This document shows, piece after piece, positions 33,286 through 44,378 of a stretch of 64,000 bases of DNA (positions are counted from its first letter, which is position 1; the number at the start of each line of letters is the position of its first letter). Both the position numbers and the translations under genes were made by a program. This stretch comes from Prauserella salsuginis (lineage in GTDB: Bacteria > Actinomycetota > Actinomycetes > Mycobacteriales > Pseudonocardiaceae), in assembly GCF_024648885.1 (NCBI RefSeq), contig NZ_JANBBF010000013.1:124001-188000 (forward strand). The letters are read 5' to 3'. The notes beneath the pieces are model-generated. The model ran no database searches, had not been told where the DNA came from, and was given only the letters and a program-made list of their open reading frames with translations.

Positions 33286-34655
33286 CCACTAGCGACCACA
33301 TCGCCGACGTGTCCACCGGCACGGACACGACTCCGGAGGGGTCGGACAGCGCCCCGTACGCCGAGCCGCGGGAGACCACCGAGGGGCCGGTCTACACCGT
33401 CAGCGGCGGTGACTGGGACGACGTGCTCACCGATGCCTCGCACGACGAGCGCATGGTCATCAACATGGGGCCGCAGCACCCGTCGACGCACGGCGTGCTG
33501 CGCCTGGTGCTGGAGATGGAGGGCGAGACCGTCACCCAGCTCCGTTCGGTGATCGGCTACCTGCACACGGGTATCGAGAAGAACTGCGAGTACCGCACGT
33601 GGACGCAGGGCGTCACGTTCGTGACGCGCATGGACTACCTGTCTCCGCTGTTCAACGAGATGGGCTACTGCCTTGCGGTGGAGAAGCTGCTGGAACTCGA
33701 GGTTCCTCGCCGTGCGCAGCTGTTGCGGGTACTGCTCATGGAGATCAACCGCATCGGTTCGCACTTCGTCTACATCGCCACCGGCGGTATGGAGCTCGGC
33801 GCCACGACGGCGATGACGCTCGGCTTCCGCGAGCGGGAAGAGGTGCTGCACCTGCTCGAACACCTCACCGGCCTGCGGATGAACCACGCGTTCATCCGGC
33901 CCGGCGGGCTGGCGCAGGACATGCCGGACGACTTCGTCGAGAAGGTCACCGAGTTCTGCAAGGTCATGGACGAGCGGCTGCCGCTCTACGACAAGCTCTT
34001 CACCGGCCAGCCGATCTGGCGGAACCGGCTCAAGGGCGTGGGTTACCTGCCGCTCGACGCGTGCCTGGCTCTCGGCATCACCGGTCCGGTGCTGCGGTCG
34101 GCCGGTGTGGCGTGGGACCTGCGCAAGACCGACCCCTACTCCTGCTACGACGAGTTCGACTTCGAGGTGCCGACGTCGACCGACGCCGACTGCTGGGCCC
34201 GCTACCTGCTGCGCGTCGAGGAGATGCGCCAGTCGCTGCGGATCATCCGGCAGGTCCTCGAGAAGCTCGAGCCCGGTCCGGTGATGGTCGAGGACCGCAA
34301 GGTCGCCTGGCCCGCGCAGCTGTCGGTCTCCAGTGACGGCATGGGCAACTCGCTCGATCACGTCCGCAAGATCATGGGCCAGTCCATGGAGTCGCTGATC
34401 CACCACTTCAAGCTGGTCACCGAGGGATTCCGGGTGCCGCCGGGCCAGGTGTACTCGACGGTCGAGTCGCCGCGCGGCGAACTCGGTTTCCACCTCGTCT
34501 CCGACGGCGGTACGCGGCCGATGCGGGTGCACGTGCGCGAACCGAGCTTCGTCAACCTCCAGTCGATGCCCGCGATGTCGGAGGGCGGCCTCGTCGCCGA
34601 CGTCATCGCGGCCGTCGCGTCGATCGACCCGGTGATGGGGGGAGTGGACCGATGA
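33282..34655 (+). CDS. nuoD: NuoD, complex I 49-kDa subunit
   Basis: A 457-residue subunit forming the quinone-binding pocket with NuoB. Conserved stretches: [60 protein letters not shown] and the end [11 protein letters not shown]. The N-terminal ~55 residues are a variable acidic extension. The ATG at 33282 overlaps the mini-ORF stop; the degenerate repeat supplies GATGGAGGCGCA as ribosome site. It overlaps nuoE by four bases. Confidence 0.97.
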   Translation: MTTSDHIADVSTGTDTTPEGSDSAPYAEPRETTEGPVYTVSGGDWDDVLTDASHDERMVINMGPQHPSTHGVLRLVLEMEGETVTQLRSVIGYLHTGIEKNCEYRTWTQGVTFVTRMDYLSPLFNEMGYCLAVEKLLELEVPRRAQLLRVLLMEINRIGSHFVYIATGGMELGATTAMTLGFREREEVLHLLEHLTGLRMNHAFIRPGGLAQDMPDDFVEKVTEFCKVMDERLPLYDKLFTGQPIWRNRLKGVGYLPLDACLALGITGPVLRSAGVAWDLRKTDPYSCYDEFDFEVPTSTDADCWARYLLRVEEMRQSLRIIRQVLEKLEPGPVMVEDRKVAWPAQLSVSSDGMGNSLDHVRKIMGQSMESLIHHFKLVTEGFRVPPGQVYSTVESPRGELGFHLVSDGGTRPMRVHVREPSFVNLQSMPAMSEGGLVADVIAAVASIDPVMGGVDR

Positions 34656-35416
34656 GCAGCGACACCACCGGCGGCGGTGCCCCGAGGACGGGCGCCACGT
34701 TCGGCGAGGACACGATCGCCGACGCGCGGGAGCTGATCGCGCGGTACCCGCAGTCGCGGTCCGCGCTGCTGCCACTACTGCACCTGGTGCAGTCCGTGGA
34801 AGGGCACGTCAGTCAGGAGGGCATGGCCTTCTGCGCCCAGCAGCTCGGGCTGTCGGAAGCCGAGGTCGCGGCCGTCGCGACGTTCTACACGATGTACAAG
34901 CGCAAGCCGTGCGGCGAGCACCTGGTGAGCGTGTGCACGAACACGCTGTGCGCGGCGATGGGCGGCGACGCGATCTACAAGCGACTCCAGGAGCATCTCG
35001 GTTCCGACGGCGCGCCGCTCGGCCACGAGGAGGTCGCGGGCACGCCCGGCGAGAGCGGTTCGCTCATGCTCGAGCACGCCGAATGCCTCGCCGCGTGCGA
35101 CCTGGCTCCGGTGTTGCAGGTCAACTACGAGTACTTCGACAACCAGACCGAACAGAGCGCGGTCGAGCTCGTCGACGCGTTGCGGCGCGGGGACAAGCCG
35201 CATCCGACGCGCGGTGCTCCGCTGTCGGACTTCAAGACCGTCGAGCGGCGACTCGCCGGCCTGTTGCCCGATGACGACGACGAGTTCTGGACCGAAGTGG
35301 ACGGACCGTCGCAGGCGGTCGAGACGGTGCGCGGCGCCCAGCTGGCCGCCGACCGCAACTGGACGGCCCCGCCGGCGCCCGAGGACGTGCCGATGCCGGA
35401 GGTGGAGGCGAAATGA
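34652..35416 (+). CDS. nuoE: NuoE, complex I 24-kDa [2Fe-2S] subunit
   Basis: A 254-residue thioredoxin-fold subunit of the NADH dehydrogenase module. The [2Fe-2S] ligands are C95 and C100 (VCTNTLC) and C145 and C149 ([11 protein letters not shown]). The C-terminal ~80 residues extend past the fold (typical of actinobacterial NuoE). Its stop TGA is overlapped by ATG 35413 of a second mini-ORF. Confidence 0.96.
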   Translation: MSSDTTGGGAPRTGATFGEDTIADARELIARYPQSRSALLPLLHLVQSVEGHVSQEGMAFCAQQLGLSEAEVAAVATFYTMYKRKPCGEHLVSVCTNTLCAAMGGDAIYKRLQEHLGSDGAPLGHEEVAGTPGESGSLMLEHAECLAACDLAPVLQVNYEYFDNQTEQSAVELVDALRRGDKPHPTRGAPLSDFKTVERRLAGLLPDDDDEFWTEVDGPSQAVETVRGAQLAADRNWTAPPAPEDVPMPEVEAK

Positions 35417-35493
35417 ACGACCATCGCGCACTCATTGTTCATGGAGCCGACCGGGTGCGGGTGTCCCGCAGGACACGGGTGGAGGCGAAATGA
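35413..35493 (+). CDS. 26-codon mini-ORF nested between nuoE and nuoF
   Basis: Starts at ATG 35413 in an ATGA overlap with the nuoE stop and ends with the TGA at 35491-35493 that overlaps the nuoF start (ATGA). Peptide: [20 protein letters not shown] then TRVEAK. The 16-bp sequence GGTGGAGGCGAAATGA, carrying ribosome site and start, is present at both ends (35401-35416 and 35478-35493), so the insert looks like a duplicated junction. The insert is 77 bp, one short of 26 codons, which is what a stop/start nest requires. Product function unknown. Confidence 0.45.
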   Translation: MNDHRALIVHGADRVRVSRRTRVEAK

Positions 35494-36842
35494 GTACCTC
35501 GGAGAAGGCGCCGTTGACGCCGGTGCTGACGAAGCGGTGGTTGTCGCCGCAGTCGTGGCGGTTGGAGACGTACGAGAAGCTCGAGGGCTACACCGCGGTG
35601 CGGAAGGCCCTGAGCGCCTCGCCGGAGCAGGTCATCCAGATGGTGAAGGATGCGGGCCTGCGTGGTCGTGGTGGCGCGGGTTTCCCGGCGGGCGTGAAGT
35701 GGGGCTTCATGCCGAAGAACGACGACAAGCCGCACTATCTGGTCATCAACGCCGACGAGGGTGAGCCCGGCACGTGCAAGGACATCCCGTTGATGATGGC
35801 GGACCCGCACGCGCTCATCGAGGGCTGCATCATCGCGGCGTACGCGATGCGTTCGCACCACTGCTTCATCTACGTCCGCGGCGAGGCACTGCACCCGATG
35901 CGGAGGCTGTACGCGGCGGTGCGCGAGGCGAAGCAGGCTGGCTTCCTGGGGCACGACATCCTCGGCTCGGGATTCGACCTGGAGATCACGGTGCACGCGG
36001 GCGCCGGCGCATACATCTGCGGTGAGGAGACGGCGCTGCTCGATTCGCTCGAGGGCCGTCGTGGCCAGCCGCGGCTGAAGCCGCCGTTCCCCGCGGCGTC
36101 GGGTCTGTACGCGGCGCCGACGACGGTCAACAACGTCGAGACGATCGCGACGGTGCCGTCGATCGTCAACGGCGGTTCCGAGTGGTTCCGCGCGATGGGC
36201 AGCGAGAAGTCGCCCGGTCCGAAGATCTACTCGGTCTCCGGTCACGTCGAGCGGCCCGGCCAGTACGAGGCTCCGCTGGGCACGACGCTGCGGGAGCTGC
36301 TCGAGATGTGCGGTGGGATGAAAGACGGCGTTCCGCTGAAGTTCTGGACGCCGGGTGGTTCGTCGACGCCGCTGTTCACCGCCGACCACCTGGACGTTCC
36401 GCTGGACTTCGAAGGTGCCGCGGAGGCCGGGTCGATGCTGGGCACGACGGCCGTGCAGGTGTTCAACGAGACGGTGTCGGTCCCGTGGGCCGTGATGAAG
36501 TGGACGCAGTTCTACGAGCACGAGTCCTGTGGCAAGTGCACGCCGTGCCGCGAGGGCACGTTCTGGCTGGCGCAAGTGCTGGAGCGCATGGTCGACGGCC
36601 GGGGCAGCGAGCAGGACATCGACACGCTGCTGGACGTCTGCGACAACATCGGCGGGCGTTCGTTCTGCGCACTCGGCGACGCCGCGGTCAGCCCGATCCA
36701 GAGCGGTATCAAGTACTTCCGTGACGAGTTCCTCGCGCTGTGCGAGTCGAACAGGCCCGAGGCGGCGGGGGCGGCCGAGTCCCCCGAACCGGCGCAGGGC
36801 AGTGATTCCCAGGCCGCGCAACCGGTTGGAGCACAGGCATGA
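35490..36842 (+). CDS. nuoF: NuoF, complex I FMN/NADH-binding subunit
   Basis: A 450-residue subunit binding NADH, FMN and the N3 [4Fe-4S] cluster. NADH/FMN loops: LRGRGGAGFPAGVKWGF and YICGEETALLDSLEGRRG; the cluster ligands are C347, C350 and C353 in ESCGKCTPCREGT, with a fourth Cys in RSFCALGDAA. The C-terminal 30 residues form a Glu/Pro/Ser/Gln tail. ATG 35490 follows GGTGGAGGCGAA. Overlaps nuoG by four bases. Confidence 0.97.
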   Translation: MSTSEKAPLTPVLTKRWLSPQSWRLETYEKLEGYTAVRKALSASPEQVIQMVKDAGLRGRGGAGFPAGVKWGFMPKNDDKPHYLVINADEGEPGTCKDIPLMMADPHALIEGCIIAAYAMRSHHCFIYVRGEALHPMRRLYAAVREAKQAGFLGHDILGSGFDLEITVHAGAGAYICGEETALLDSLEGRRGQPRLKPPFPAASGLYAAPTTVNNVETIATVPSIVNGGSEWFRAMGSEKSPGPKIYSVSGHVERPGQYEAPLGTTLRELLEMCGGMKDGVPLKFWTPGGSSTPLFTADHLDVPLDFEGAAEAGSMLGTTAVQVFNETVSVPWAVMKWTQFYEHESCGKCTPCREGTFWLAQVLERMVDGRGSEQDIDTLLDVCDNIGGRSFCALGDAAVSPIQSGIKYFRDEFLALCESNRPEAAGAAESPEPAQGSDSQAAQPVGAQA

Positions 36843-39313
36843 CCGTGGCACCGGAGAAGTCCGATGTGGACGTGCCGGAGGGGTACGTCAAGCTCACCAT
36901 CGACGGCGAGGAGGTCGTCGCACCGCAGGGCGAGCTGCTGATCCGCACCGCCGAACGACTCGGCACGGTGATCCCGCGGTTCTGCGACCACCCGCTGCTC
37001 GACCCGGCCGGCGCGTGCCGGCAGTGCCTGGTCGAGGTGGAGATGAACGGCCGTCCGATGCCGAAGCCGCAGGCCTCGTGCACGATGACGGTCGCCGACG
37101 GCATGGTCGTCAAGACGCAGGTGACCTCGGAGGTCGCGGACAAGGCGCAGCAGGGCGTGATGGAGCTGCTGCTCATCAACCACCCGCTGGACTGCCCGAT
37201 CTGCGACAAGGGCGGGGAATGCCCGCTGCAGAACCAGGCGATGGCCCACGGCCGGGCCGATTCGCGCTTCGTCGACAAGAAGCGCACGTTCCCGAAGCCG
37301 TTGCCGATCTCGTCGCAGGTGCTGCTCGACCGTGAGCGTTGCGTGCTGTGCCAGCGGTGCACGCGGTTCTCCGACCAGATCGCGGGGGATCCGTTCATCG
37401 ACCTGCTCGAACGGGGTGCGCATCAGCAGATCGGCACCGCCGAGACGGCCGACGTGCTCGACGCGGCGTCGCACACCTCGAGCGGGCAGCCGTTCCAGTC
37501 GTACTTCTCGGGCAACACCATCCAGATCTGTCCGGTCGGCGCGCTGACCAGTGCCCAGTACCGGTTCCGTTCGCGGCCGTTCGACCTGGTGTCGACGCCG
37601 AGCGTGTGCGAGCACTGCTCGTCGGGCTGTGCGGAGCGGACCGACTTCCGGCGCGGCAAGGTCATGCGCAAGCTCGCTGGTGAGGACCCGGACGTCAACG
37701 AGGAGTGGATCTGCGACAAGGGCAGGTTCGCTTTCCGTTACGCCAACGCCGAGCAGCGCATCCGCAGGCCGCTGGTGCGCAGCGCCGAGACCGGTGAGCT
37801 GGAGGAGGTCTCGTGGACCGAGGCGCTCCGGGCCGCGGCCGCCGGGCTGACGAAGGCGCGTGACGGCAAGGGCGTCGGGGTGTTGCCCGGTGGCCGCGTG
37901 ACGATCGAGGACGCTTACGCGTACAGCAAGTTCGCCAGGGTGGCACTGCGCACGCACGACGTCGACCACCGCGCGCGGGCCCACTCGGCGGAGGAGCTGG
38001 ACTTCCTGGCCTCCCGGGTCGCCCGTGACGGAGGTCCGGCGGGCGGCGGCGTGACGTTCGCCGACCTGGAGTCGGCGCCGGTCGCGCTGTGCGTCGCGTT
38101 CGAACCCGAGGAGGAGGCGCCGGCCGTCTTTCTGCGGCTCCGCAAGGGAGCTCGTACGGGCGACATCAAGGTGGTCCACATCGGACAGTGGTCGTCGCCG
38201 GCCGTGGAGAAGACCTTCGGCGAACTCCTCGCGTGCCCGCCCGGCGGCGAGGCGGACGCCGTCGAGGGCATCGCCCAGCACGCCCCCGACCTCGACGAGG
38301 CACTGTGTTCCGCCGGTGCGGTCGTGCTGGTCGGCGAGCGGGCAGCCGAGGTGCCTGGCTTGCCTACAGCGCTGCACCGGCTGGCCGAACGCACCGGTGC
38401 GCGCCTCGCGTGGATCCCGCGCAGGGCGGGCGAACGCGGCGCCGTCGAGGCCGGCACGCTCCCCACGCTGCTGCCGGGTGGGCGGCCCGTTGCCGACGCC
38501 GACGCCCGCGCCGAGGTGGAACGTCACTGGGGCCTCGAGGCCGGGACCCTGTCGGCGGAGCCGGGACGTGACGTGACGGGCATGCTGAACGCGATCGTCA
38601 CCCGCGACCTGGACGGACTTCTCGTCGGCGGCGTCGACCTCGACGACCTGCCCGACCCGGCACTCGCCCGCAAGGCGTTCGACGCGGCCGGGTTCGTCGT
38701 GTCACTGGAGCTGCTGCCGAGCACCGTCACGCCGTACGCCGACGTGGTGCTGCCGATCGCTCCGGTGGACGAGAAGGGCGGCACGTTCGTCAACTGGGAG
38801 GGTCGCCGCAGGCCGTTCACCGTGACGCTCGACGGCACCGGTGCGCTGCCGGACTGCCGGGTGCTCGACACTCTCGGCGTCGAGATGGACACGGACCTGT
38901 TCACCCAGACGCCCGACGCCGCACTCGGCGACCTCGACCGGCTGCCGGCGTCGAGCGTGCGGGCGGCGGCACCGGACCACCCGTCCGTCGCACCGCCGAC
39001 GCCCGGGCCGGGGCAGGCGCTGTTGGCGACGTGGCGGCAGCTCATCGACGACGGATCGCTGCAGATCGACGAGCCCGCGCTCGCCGGCACCGCGCGACGC
39101 GTCGTCGCCCGCATGTCGCAGGCCACCGCCGACGGGCTCGGCGACCACGTGACGGTGTCGACCGACCGCGGGTCGGTGACGCTGCCCGTCGAGGTCACGG
39201 ACCTGCCGGACGGCGTCGTGTGGTTGCCGGGGAACTCGCCGGGTTCGAAACTCCGCGCGACGCTCGGTGCCGGGCACGGTGCGGTCGTCGACATCGCCGG
39301 GGGTGACCGGTGA
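36839..39313 (+). CDS. nuoG: NuoG, complex I 75-kDa Fe-S subunit
   Basis: An 824-residue subunit. The N-terminal part has the [2Fe-2S] motif ([20 protein letters not shown]), the His/Cys cluster ([19 protein letters not shown]) and the N4-type cluster ([10 protein letters not shown]). It is followed by the extra N7-site pattern CEHCSSGC with a later ICDKGRF. The rest is a molybdopterin-oxidoreductase-like fold with no cofactor, ending in a C-terminal domain with [20 protein letters not shown]. It overlaps both neighbours, so it is co-translated. Confidence 0.96.
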   Translation: MTVAPEKSDVDVPEGYVKLTIDGEEVVAPQGELLIRTAERLGTVIPRFCDHPLLDPAGACRQCLVEVEMNGRPMPKPQASCTMTVADGMVVKTQVTSEVADKAQQGVMELLLINHPLDCPICDKGGECPLQNQAMAHGRADSRFVDKKRTFPKPLPISSQVLLDRERCVLCQRCTRFSDQIAGDPFIDLLERGAHQQIGTAETADVLDAASHTSSGQPFQSYFSGNTIQICPVGALTSAQYRFRSRPFDLVSTPSVCEHCSSGCAERTDFRRGKVMRKLAGEDPDVNEEWICDKGRFAFRYANAEQRIRRPLVRSAETGELEEVSWTEALRAAAAGLTKARDGKGVGVLPGGRVTIEDAYAYSKFARVALRTHDVDHRARAHSAEELDFLASRVARDGGPAGGGVTFADLESAPVALCVAFEPEEEAPAVFLRLRKGARTGDIKVVHIGQWSSPAVEKTFGELLACPPGGEADAVEGIAQHAPDLDEALCSAGAVVLVGERAAEVPGLPTALHRLAERTGARLAWIPRRAGERGAVEAGTLPTLLPGGRPVADADARAEVERHWGLEAGTLSAEPGRDVTGMLNAIVTRDLDGLLVGGVDLDDLPDPALARKAFDAAGFVVSLELLPSTVTPYADVVLPIAPVDEKGGTFVNWEGRRRPFTVTLDGTGALPDCRVLDTLGVEMDTDLFTQTPDAALGDLDRLPASSVRAAAPDHPSVAPPTPGPGQALLATWRQLIDDGSLQIDEPALAGTARRVVARMSQATADGLGDHVTVSTDRGSVTLPVEVTDLPDGVVWLPGNSPGSKLRATLGAGHGAVVDIAGGDR

Positions 39314-40695
39314 TGACCCCGTTTCTCGCGCAGGCTGCCACCGAACCGATCAACCGGGCCGAGCTGCTCGCCGACGACCCGCTGTGGCTGATCCTGCTGA
39401 AGGCCGTCGTGGTCATGCTGATCGGCCCGATATTCACGGTCGCGCTGATCGTCGGCGAACGGAAGATCGTCGGCCGCATGCAGAACCGTCCCGGCCCGAA
39501 CCGGGTGGGCCCGTTCGGCCTGCTGCAGTCACTCGCCGACGCGATCAAGCTGCCGTTCAAGGAACAGGTCATCCCCGACACGGCCGACCGGAAGATCTAC
39601 TTCCTGGCGCCGGTGATCGCGGTTGTTCCCGCGCTGATCGGCCTCGCCGCGATCCCGTTCGGCGGCGAGGTGACGATCTTCGGTGAACCCACCGTGCTGC
39701 AGCTGATCGAACTCCCGGTGAGCGTGCTGCTCGTACTGGCGGGTGCGTCGATCGGTGTGTACGGCATCGTGCTCGGCGGCTGGGCCTCCGGTTCGCCGTA
39801 CCCGCTGCTCGGCGGGCTGCGGTCCGCGGCGCAGGTCATCTCGTACGAGATCGCGATGGGCCTGTCGATCATCGGCGTGGTGCTGTACTCGCAGTCGATG
39901 GCCACCAGCGGCATCGTCGCAGCACAGGCCGACGGCGGCTGGTACTTCTACCTGCTGCTGCCGAGCTTCGTCATCTACATGATCTCGATGGTCGGCGAGA
40001 CGAACCGCGCCCCGTTCGACCTGCCCGAGGCCGAGTCCGAACTGGTCGGCGGGTTCCACACCGAGTACAGCTCGATGAAGTTCGCGATGTTCTTCCTCGC
40101 CGAGTACTCGAACATGGTGATCGTGTCGGCGTTCGCGACGACGCTGTTCCTCGGCGGCGGCATGTTCCCGTTCTTCGGCGCCGACGCCGCGATCAACCAG
40201 GGCTGGTGGCCCGTCCTGTGGTTCCTGGCGAAGATGTGCGTGGTCCTGTTCGGCTTCATCTGGCTGCGCGGCACCCTCCCGAGGTTCCGCTACGACCAGT
40301 TCATGAAGCTCGGCTGGAAGGTCCTCGTGCCCGCCGCGCTGGTGTGGCTGCTGCTGATCGCCACGGTCAGGGCGCTGCGCAACGCCGAGGGCGTCTCCAC
40401 CGGCCAGATCCTGATCATCGGCGGTGTGGCGATCGTCGTGGTCGTGCTGCTGATGCTGCTCATCCCGGAGAAGGAGATCCCGGACGACGAGGCAGCGGTG
40501 ACGACCACCGGCGGCGGGCACCCGGTGCCCCCGCTGGACCTGAAGGTCCCGGAGACCACGCCGCGCCAGAAGGCCCTCGAGGCCAAGCGCAGGTCCGAGG
40601 AGAAGCGGCAGGCGGAGTTGAGTCCGTCGACGGCGGGCTCGCCGGGTGCGCCCGGCGCAGGCTCGAAGGAAGGAGAGTCCCATGGGGATCTTTGA
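39310..40695 (+). CDS. nuoH: NuoH, complex I membrane subunit at quinone site
   Basis: A 461-residue membrane subunit with about eight helices. Marks: [22 protein letters not shown] (first loop), [20 protein letters not shown] and [20 protein letters not shown], the strongly conserved E-rich loop at the quinone chamber. A ~75-residue charged C-terminal tail is typical of actinomycetes. Start is GTG 39310 or ATG 39313; the former overlaps the nuoG stop. Confidence 0.96.
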   Translation: MMTPFLAQAATEPINRAELLADDPLWLILLKAVVVMLIGPIFTVALIVGERKIVGRMQNRPGPNRVGPFGLLQSLADAIKLPFKEQVIPDTADRKIYFLAPVIAVVPALIGLAAIPFGGEVTIFGEPTVLQLIELPVSVLLVLAGASIGVYGIVLGGWASGSPYPLLGGLRSAAQVISYEIAMGLSIIGVVLYSQSMATSGIVAAQADGGWYFYLLLPSFVIYMISMVGETNRAPFDLPEAESELVGGFHTEYSSMKFAMFFLAEYSNMVIVSAFATTLFLGGGMFPFFGADAAINQGWWPVLWFLAKMCVVLFGFIWLRGTLPRFRYDQFMKLGWKVLVPAALVWLLLIATVRALRNAEGVSTGQILIIGGVAIVVVVLLMLLIPEKEIPDDEAAVTTTGGGHPVPPLDLKVPETTPRQKALEAKRRSEEKRQAELSPSTAGSPGAPGAGSKEGESHGDL

Positions 40696-41248
40696 TCCGG
40701 TCAAGGGATTCGGCGTCACCTTCGGGATGATGTTCAAGAAGGTGGCCACGGAGGAGTACCCGGAGATCGGCGCGCCCGCCGCCCCGCGGTACCACGGCAG
40801 GCACCAGCTGAACCGTCATCCCGACGGGCTCGAGAAGTGTGTCGGCTGCGAGCTGTGTGCGTGGGCGTGCCCCGCCGACGCGATCTTCGTCGAGGGTGGC
40901 GACAACACCGAGGAAGCGCGGTACTCGCCCGGTGAACGCTACGGCGCGGACTACCAGATCAACTATCTGCGCTGCATCGGCTGCGGACTGTGCGTCGAGG
41001 CATGCCCCACGCGGTCCCTCACGATGATCAACTTCTACGAGCTGGCCGACGACAACCGGCAGGACCTCATCTGGACCAAGGAGGACCTGCTCGCCCCGCT
41101 GCTGCCCGGCATGGAGCAGCCGCCGCACCCGATGCGACTCGGTGACGACGAGCAGGACTACTACGTCAACGGCCCGGAACTCGCCCGCGGCCGCGGTGTT
41201 CCGGAACACGAGACGGTCGAGACCGACACCGAGGAGGCGGTCCGATGA
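40682..41248 (+). CDS. nuoI: NuoI, complex I 2x[4Fe-4S] subunit
   Basis: A 188-residue ferredoxin-like subunit with two [4Fe-4S] clusters: [12 protein letters not shown] (C53, C56, C59, C63) and [12 protein letters not shown] (C98, C101, C104, C108). It links the NADH arm to NuoB. GAAGGAAGGAGAGTCCC gives a strong ribosome site; the start lies inside the end of nuoH. Confidence 0.97.
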   Translation: MGIFDPVKGFGVTFGMMFKKVATEEYPEIGAPAAPRYHGRHQLNRHPDGLEKCVGCELCAWACPADAIFVEGGDNTEEARYSPGERYGADYQINYLRCIGCGLCVEACPTRSLTMINFYELADDNRQDLIWTKEDLLAPLLPGMEQPPHPMRLGDDEQDYYVNGPELARGRGVPEHETVETDTEEAVR

Positions 41249-42165
41249 GGGCGGAGACACCGCTGGTGCTGGCTCAGGCCGGGGCCGACGCGACGGTGTC
41301 CACCGGCGAGGCCGTCGCGTTCTGGGTGCTCGGCCCGATCGCGGTGGCCGGTGCGCTCTGCATGATCTTCGCGCGCAACGCGGTGCACTCGGCGTTGTGG
41401 CTCGTGATGACGATGCTGTCGCTGGGGATGCTCTACATACTCCAGCAGGCGCCGTTCCTCGGCTTCACGCAGATCATCGTCTACACCGGCGCGATCATGA
41501 TGCTGTTCCTGTTCGTGCTGATGATGGTCGGCAGGGAGTCGTCGGACTCGGTGCTGGAGGTCCTGCGCGGCCAGCGGCTCATGGCGGCGGTGCTCGGCAT
41601 CGGCATCGCGGGCGTGCTCGCGGGTGCGCTCACCCGCGCGTTGGCCGACGTGCCGCCCGCACCCGCGATGAACCCGTGGACCCCGGAGGGCGGCGGCGCC
41701 GGCGGGCTCGCCCGCGTGATCTTCCAGGACTACCTGTTCCCGTTCGAGCTGACCTCGGCGCTGCTGATCACCGCGGCCGTCGGCGCGATGGTCCTCGCGT
41801 TCACCGACCGGCATTCCAAGCAGGGCAGGCGCAGCCAGCGCGAGCTCGTCGCGGCGCGGTTCCGTGGCGAGTACGAACGTCCCTCGCCGAAGCCCGGCCC
41901 CGGCGTGTACGCGACGTCCAACTCCGTCGCCACGCCCGCGCTGCTGCCGGACGGCTCGATCGCGCCGGAGTCGCTGTCCGACCTCATCGAATCGACGCCG
42001 ACGGCGCAGCTGCAGGCCCACCGCAAGCAGCTCGAGAGCCGCGCGGCGGGACCGGACACGCACGCGCTCGCCGGCCCCGAGGACGGCGCCGGTGACGGCG
42101 AAGCCGCCGGTGGTACGGCGACGGCCACGGAGGACGCGGTGACGGCCACGGAGGACAAGGCATGA
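41245..42165 (+). CDS. nuoJ: NuoJ, complex I membrane subunit
   Basis: A 306-residue membrane subunit with five helices ([60 protein letters not shown], the pi-bulge helix; two more by residue 190). The C-terminal ~115 residues are a hydrophilic tail, much longer than in E. coli, ending in the duplicated [14 protein letters not shown]. The last codons overlap nuoK. Confidence 0.95.
   Translation: MRAETPLVLAQAGADATVSTGEAVAFWVLGPIAVAGALCMIFARNAVHSALWLVMTMLSLGMLYILQQAPFLGFTQIIVYTGAIMMLFLFVLMMVGRESSDSVLEVLRGQRLMAAVLGIGIAGVLAGALTRALADVPPAPAMNPWTPEGGGAGGLARVIFQDYLFPFELTSALLITAAVGAMVLAFTDRHSKQGRRSQRELVAARFRGEYERPSPKPGPGVYATSNSVATPALLPDGSIAPESLSDLIESTPTAQLQAHRKQLESRAAGPDTHALAGPEDGAGDGEAAGGTATATEDAVTATEDKA
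42121..42165. repeat. 21-bp duplication at the nuoJ/nuoK junction
   Basis: ACGGCCACGGAGGACGCGGT plus G (42121-42141) is followed by ACGGCCACGGAGGACAAGGC and ATGA. The GGAGG used as nuoK ribosome site is thus present twice; 21 bp keeps the nuoJ frame. Confidence 0.85.
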
Positions 42166-42461
42166 CCCCGACGTACTACCTGCTGCTGTCGGCGCTGCTG
42201 TTCAGCATCGGCGCGGTCGGCGTGCTGGTGCGGCGCAACGCGATCGTCGTGTTCATGTGCATCGAGCTGATGCTCAACGCCGTGAACCTCTCGCTCGTCA
42301 CGTTCGCGCGCATCAACGCCGACATCGACGGACAGGTCATGGCGTTCTTCGTGATGGTCGTGGCCGCAGCGGAGGTCGTGGTCGGACTGGCCATCATCAT
42401 GGCGATCTTCCGCACGCGACGGTCCGCCTCCATCGACGACACCAACCTGCTCAAGTACTAG
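42162..42461 (+). CDS. nuoK: NuoK, complex I membrane subunit
   Basis: A 99-residue three-helix antiporter-like subunit of the proton channel. The two conserved intramembrane glutamates are seen in [13 protein letters not shown] and [12 protein letters not shown]. Length is normal. Its ATG overlaps the nuoJ stop (ATGA). Confidence 0.96.
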   Translation: MTPTYYLLLSALLFSIGAVGVLVRRNAIVVFMCIELMLNAVNLSLVTFARINADIDGQVMAFFVMVVAAAEVVVGLAIIMAIFRTRRSASIDDTNLLKY

Positions 42462-42479
42462 GGGCAAGGGGAAAAAACT

Positions 42480-44378
42480 GTGATCGCATCATCGTGGCTG
42501 CTGGTCGCGTTCCCGGCGCTCGGTGCGCTCGTGCTGCTGGTCGGCGGCAAGCGCACGAACTCGTGGGGCCACCTGCTCGGCTGTGCGACCGTCGCGGCGT
42601 CCTTCGTGTACGCGCTGGCGCTGTTCGCGTCGGAATCGCTGAGCCAGGCGGCCGACACGACGCTCTGGTCGTGGATCCCGGTCGAGGCGTTGCAGGTCGA
42701 CTTCGGACTGCGGATCGACCCGCTGTCGATGACGTTCGTCCTGTTGATCACGGGCGTCGGCGCGCTGATCCACGTCTACTCGATCGGCTACATGTCCGAC
42801 GACCGGGATCGCAGGCGCTTCTTCGCCTATCTGAACCTGTTCGTCGCCTCGATGCTGATCCTGGTGCTGGGCAACAGCTTCGTGATGCTGTACCTCGGCT
42901 GGGAGGGCGTCGGTCTCGCGTCGTACCTGCTGATCGGCTGGTACACGGACCGCCCCGCCGCGGCGACCGCGGCGAAGAAGGCGTTCCTGATGAACCGCGT
43001 CGGCGACGTCGGCCTCGCGATCGCGATCTTCCTGATGTTCAAGCACATCGGCAGCACCAGCTACGACGCGGTGTTCGCCGGCATCGGGGACGTCTCGCCG
43101 GGCGTGGTCACGGCGATCGCGCTGCTGCTGTTGCTGGGTGCGTGCGGTAAGTCCGGCCAGTTCCCGCTGCAGGCGTGGCTGCCGGATGCGATGGAGGGTC
43201 CGACGCCGGTGTCGGCCCTGATCCACGCCGCGACGATGGTCACCGCGGGCGTCTACCTCATCGCCCGTGGCGCTCCGATCTACAACCTGACCGAGGACGG
43301 CAGGCTGGTGGTCGCACTCGTCGGTGCGTTCACGTTGCTGCTCGGCTCGATCATCGGCTGCGCCTACGACGACATCAAGAAGGTGCTGGCCTACTCCACG
43401 GTGAGTCAGATCGGCTACATGATGCTCGCCGTCGGGCTCGGCCCGTTCGGCTACGCGCTCGCCATCGCGCACCTGCTGACGCACGGCTTCTTCAAGGCCG
43501 GGTTGTTCCTCGGCGCCGGGTCGGTCATGCACGCCATGAACGACGAGGTCGACATGCGTAAGTTCGGCGGGCTGGCGAAGAAGCTGCCGATCACCGCGGT
43601 GACGTTCGGCCTCGGCTACCTGGCGATCATCGGATTCCCGTTCCTGTCGGGCTTTTTCACCAAGGACGCCATCATCGAGGCGGCGTTCGGCCAGGAAGGC
43701 TGGCGCGGCTGGGTGCTGGGCGGTTCGGCGCTGCTGGCCGCGGGCATCACGGGCTTCTACATGACGCGCCTGATGCTGCTGACGTTCTTCGGCAAGGAGC
43801 GCTGGCGGGAGACGACGTCGGCCGACGGCCGCGAGTTCCATCCGCACGAATCTCCGCCGACGATGACGGCACCGATGATCGTGTTGTCGATCGGTTCGGT
43901 CGCCGCGGGTGGGCTGCTCATCGGCGGGGACACGCTCGCCGAGTTCCTCAGCCCGTCGGTCGGGGCGTTGCAGGAAAGCCACCACGGCGTGCTGCCGCAC
44001 GCGCTGATCCCGTGGTTGACGGTTCTCGTGTCGGCGCTCGGTGTGCTCGGGGCGTGGGCGCTGTTCGGTCGTCGTGAGACGCCGGTGCAGCGGCCGGAGC
44101 GGGTGTCGTGGCCGGTGCGCGCCGCGCGCAAGGACCTGTACGGCAACGCGCTCAACGAGGCGCTCGTCGCGACGCCGGGCATGTGGCTCACGCGGTCCGC
44201 GGTGTTCCTCGACAACCGGGGCGTCGACGGCGCCGTCAACGGGCTCGCCGCGGCGTTCGGCGGCGGCTCCGGACGGCTGCGCCGGATGCAGACCGGTTTC
44301 GTCCGCTCGTACGCATTGTCGATGCTCGGCGGCTCGTTCCTGATCGTCGGCGCACTGTTGTTGGTGAGGTTCGGATGA
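42480..44378 (+). CDS. nuoL: NuoL, complex I proton-pumping subunit
   Basis: A 632-residue antiporter-like subunit with about 16 helices, including the lateral helix near the C-terminus. Marks: [20 protein letters not shown] (Glu of the proton channel), [20 protein letters not shown] (Lys), [20 protein letters not shown] and [20 protein letters not shown]. The GTG start follows AAGGGGAAAAA after an 18-bp gap. Overlaps nuoM by four bases. Confidence 0.97.
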   Translation: MIASSWLLVAFPALGALVLLVGGKRTNSWGHLLGCATVAASFVYALALFASESLSQAADTTLWSWIPVEALQVDFGLRIDPLSMTFVLLITGVGALIHVYSIGYMSDDRDRRRFFAYLNLFVASMLILVLGNSFVMLYLGWEGVGLASYLLIGWYTDRPAAATAAKKAFLMNRVGDVGLAIAIFLMFKHIGSTSYDAVFAGIGDVSPGVVTAIALLLLLGACGKSGQFPLQAWLPDAMEGPTPVSALIHAATMVTAGVYLIARGAPIYNLTEDGRLVVALVGAFTLLLGSIIGCAYDDIKKVLAYSTVSQIGYMMLAVGLGPFGYALAIAHLLTHGFFKAGLFLGAGSVMHAMNDEVDMRKFGGLAKKLPITAVTFGLGYLAIIGFPFLSGFFTKDAIIEAAFGQEGWRGWVLGGSALLAAGITGFYMTRLMLLTFFGKERWRETTSADGREFHPHESPPTMTAPMIVLSIGSVAAGGLLIGGDTLAEFLSPSVGALQESHHGVLPHALIPWLTVLVSALGVLGAWALFGRRETPVQRPERVSWPVRAARKDLYGNALNEALVATPGMWLTRSAVFLDNRGVDGAVNGLAAAFGGGSGRLRRMQTGFVRSYALSMLGGSFLIVGALLLVRFG

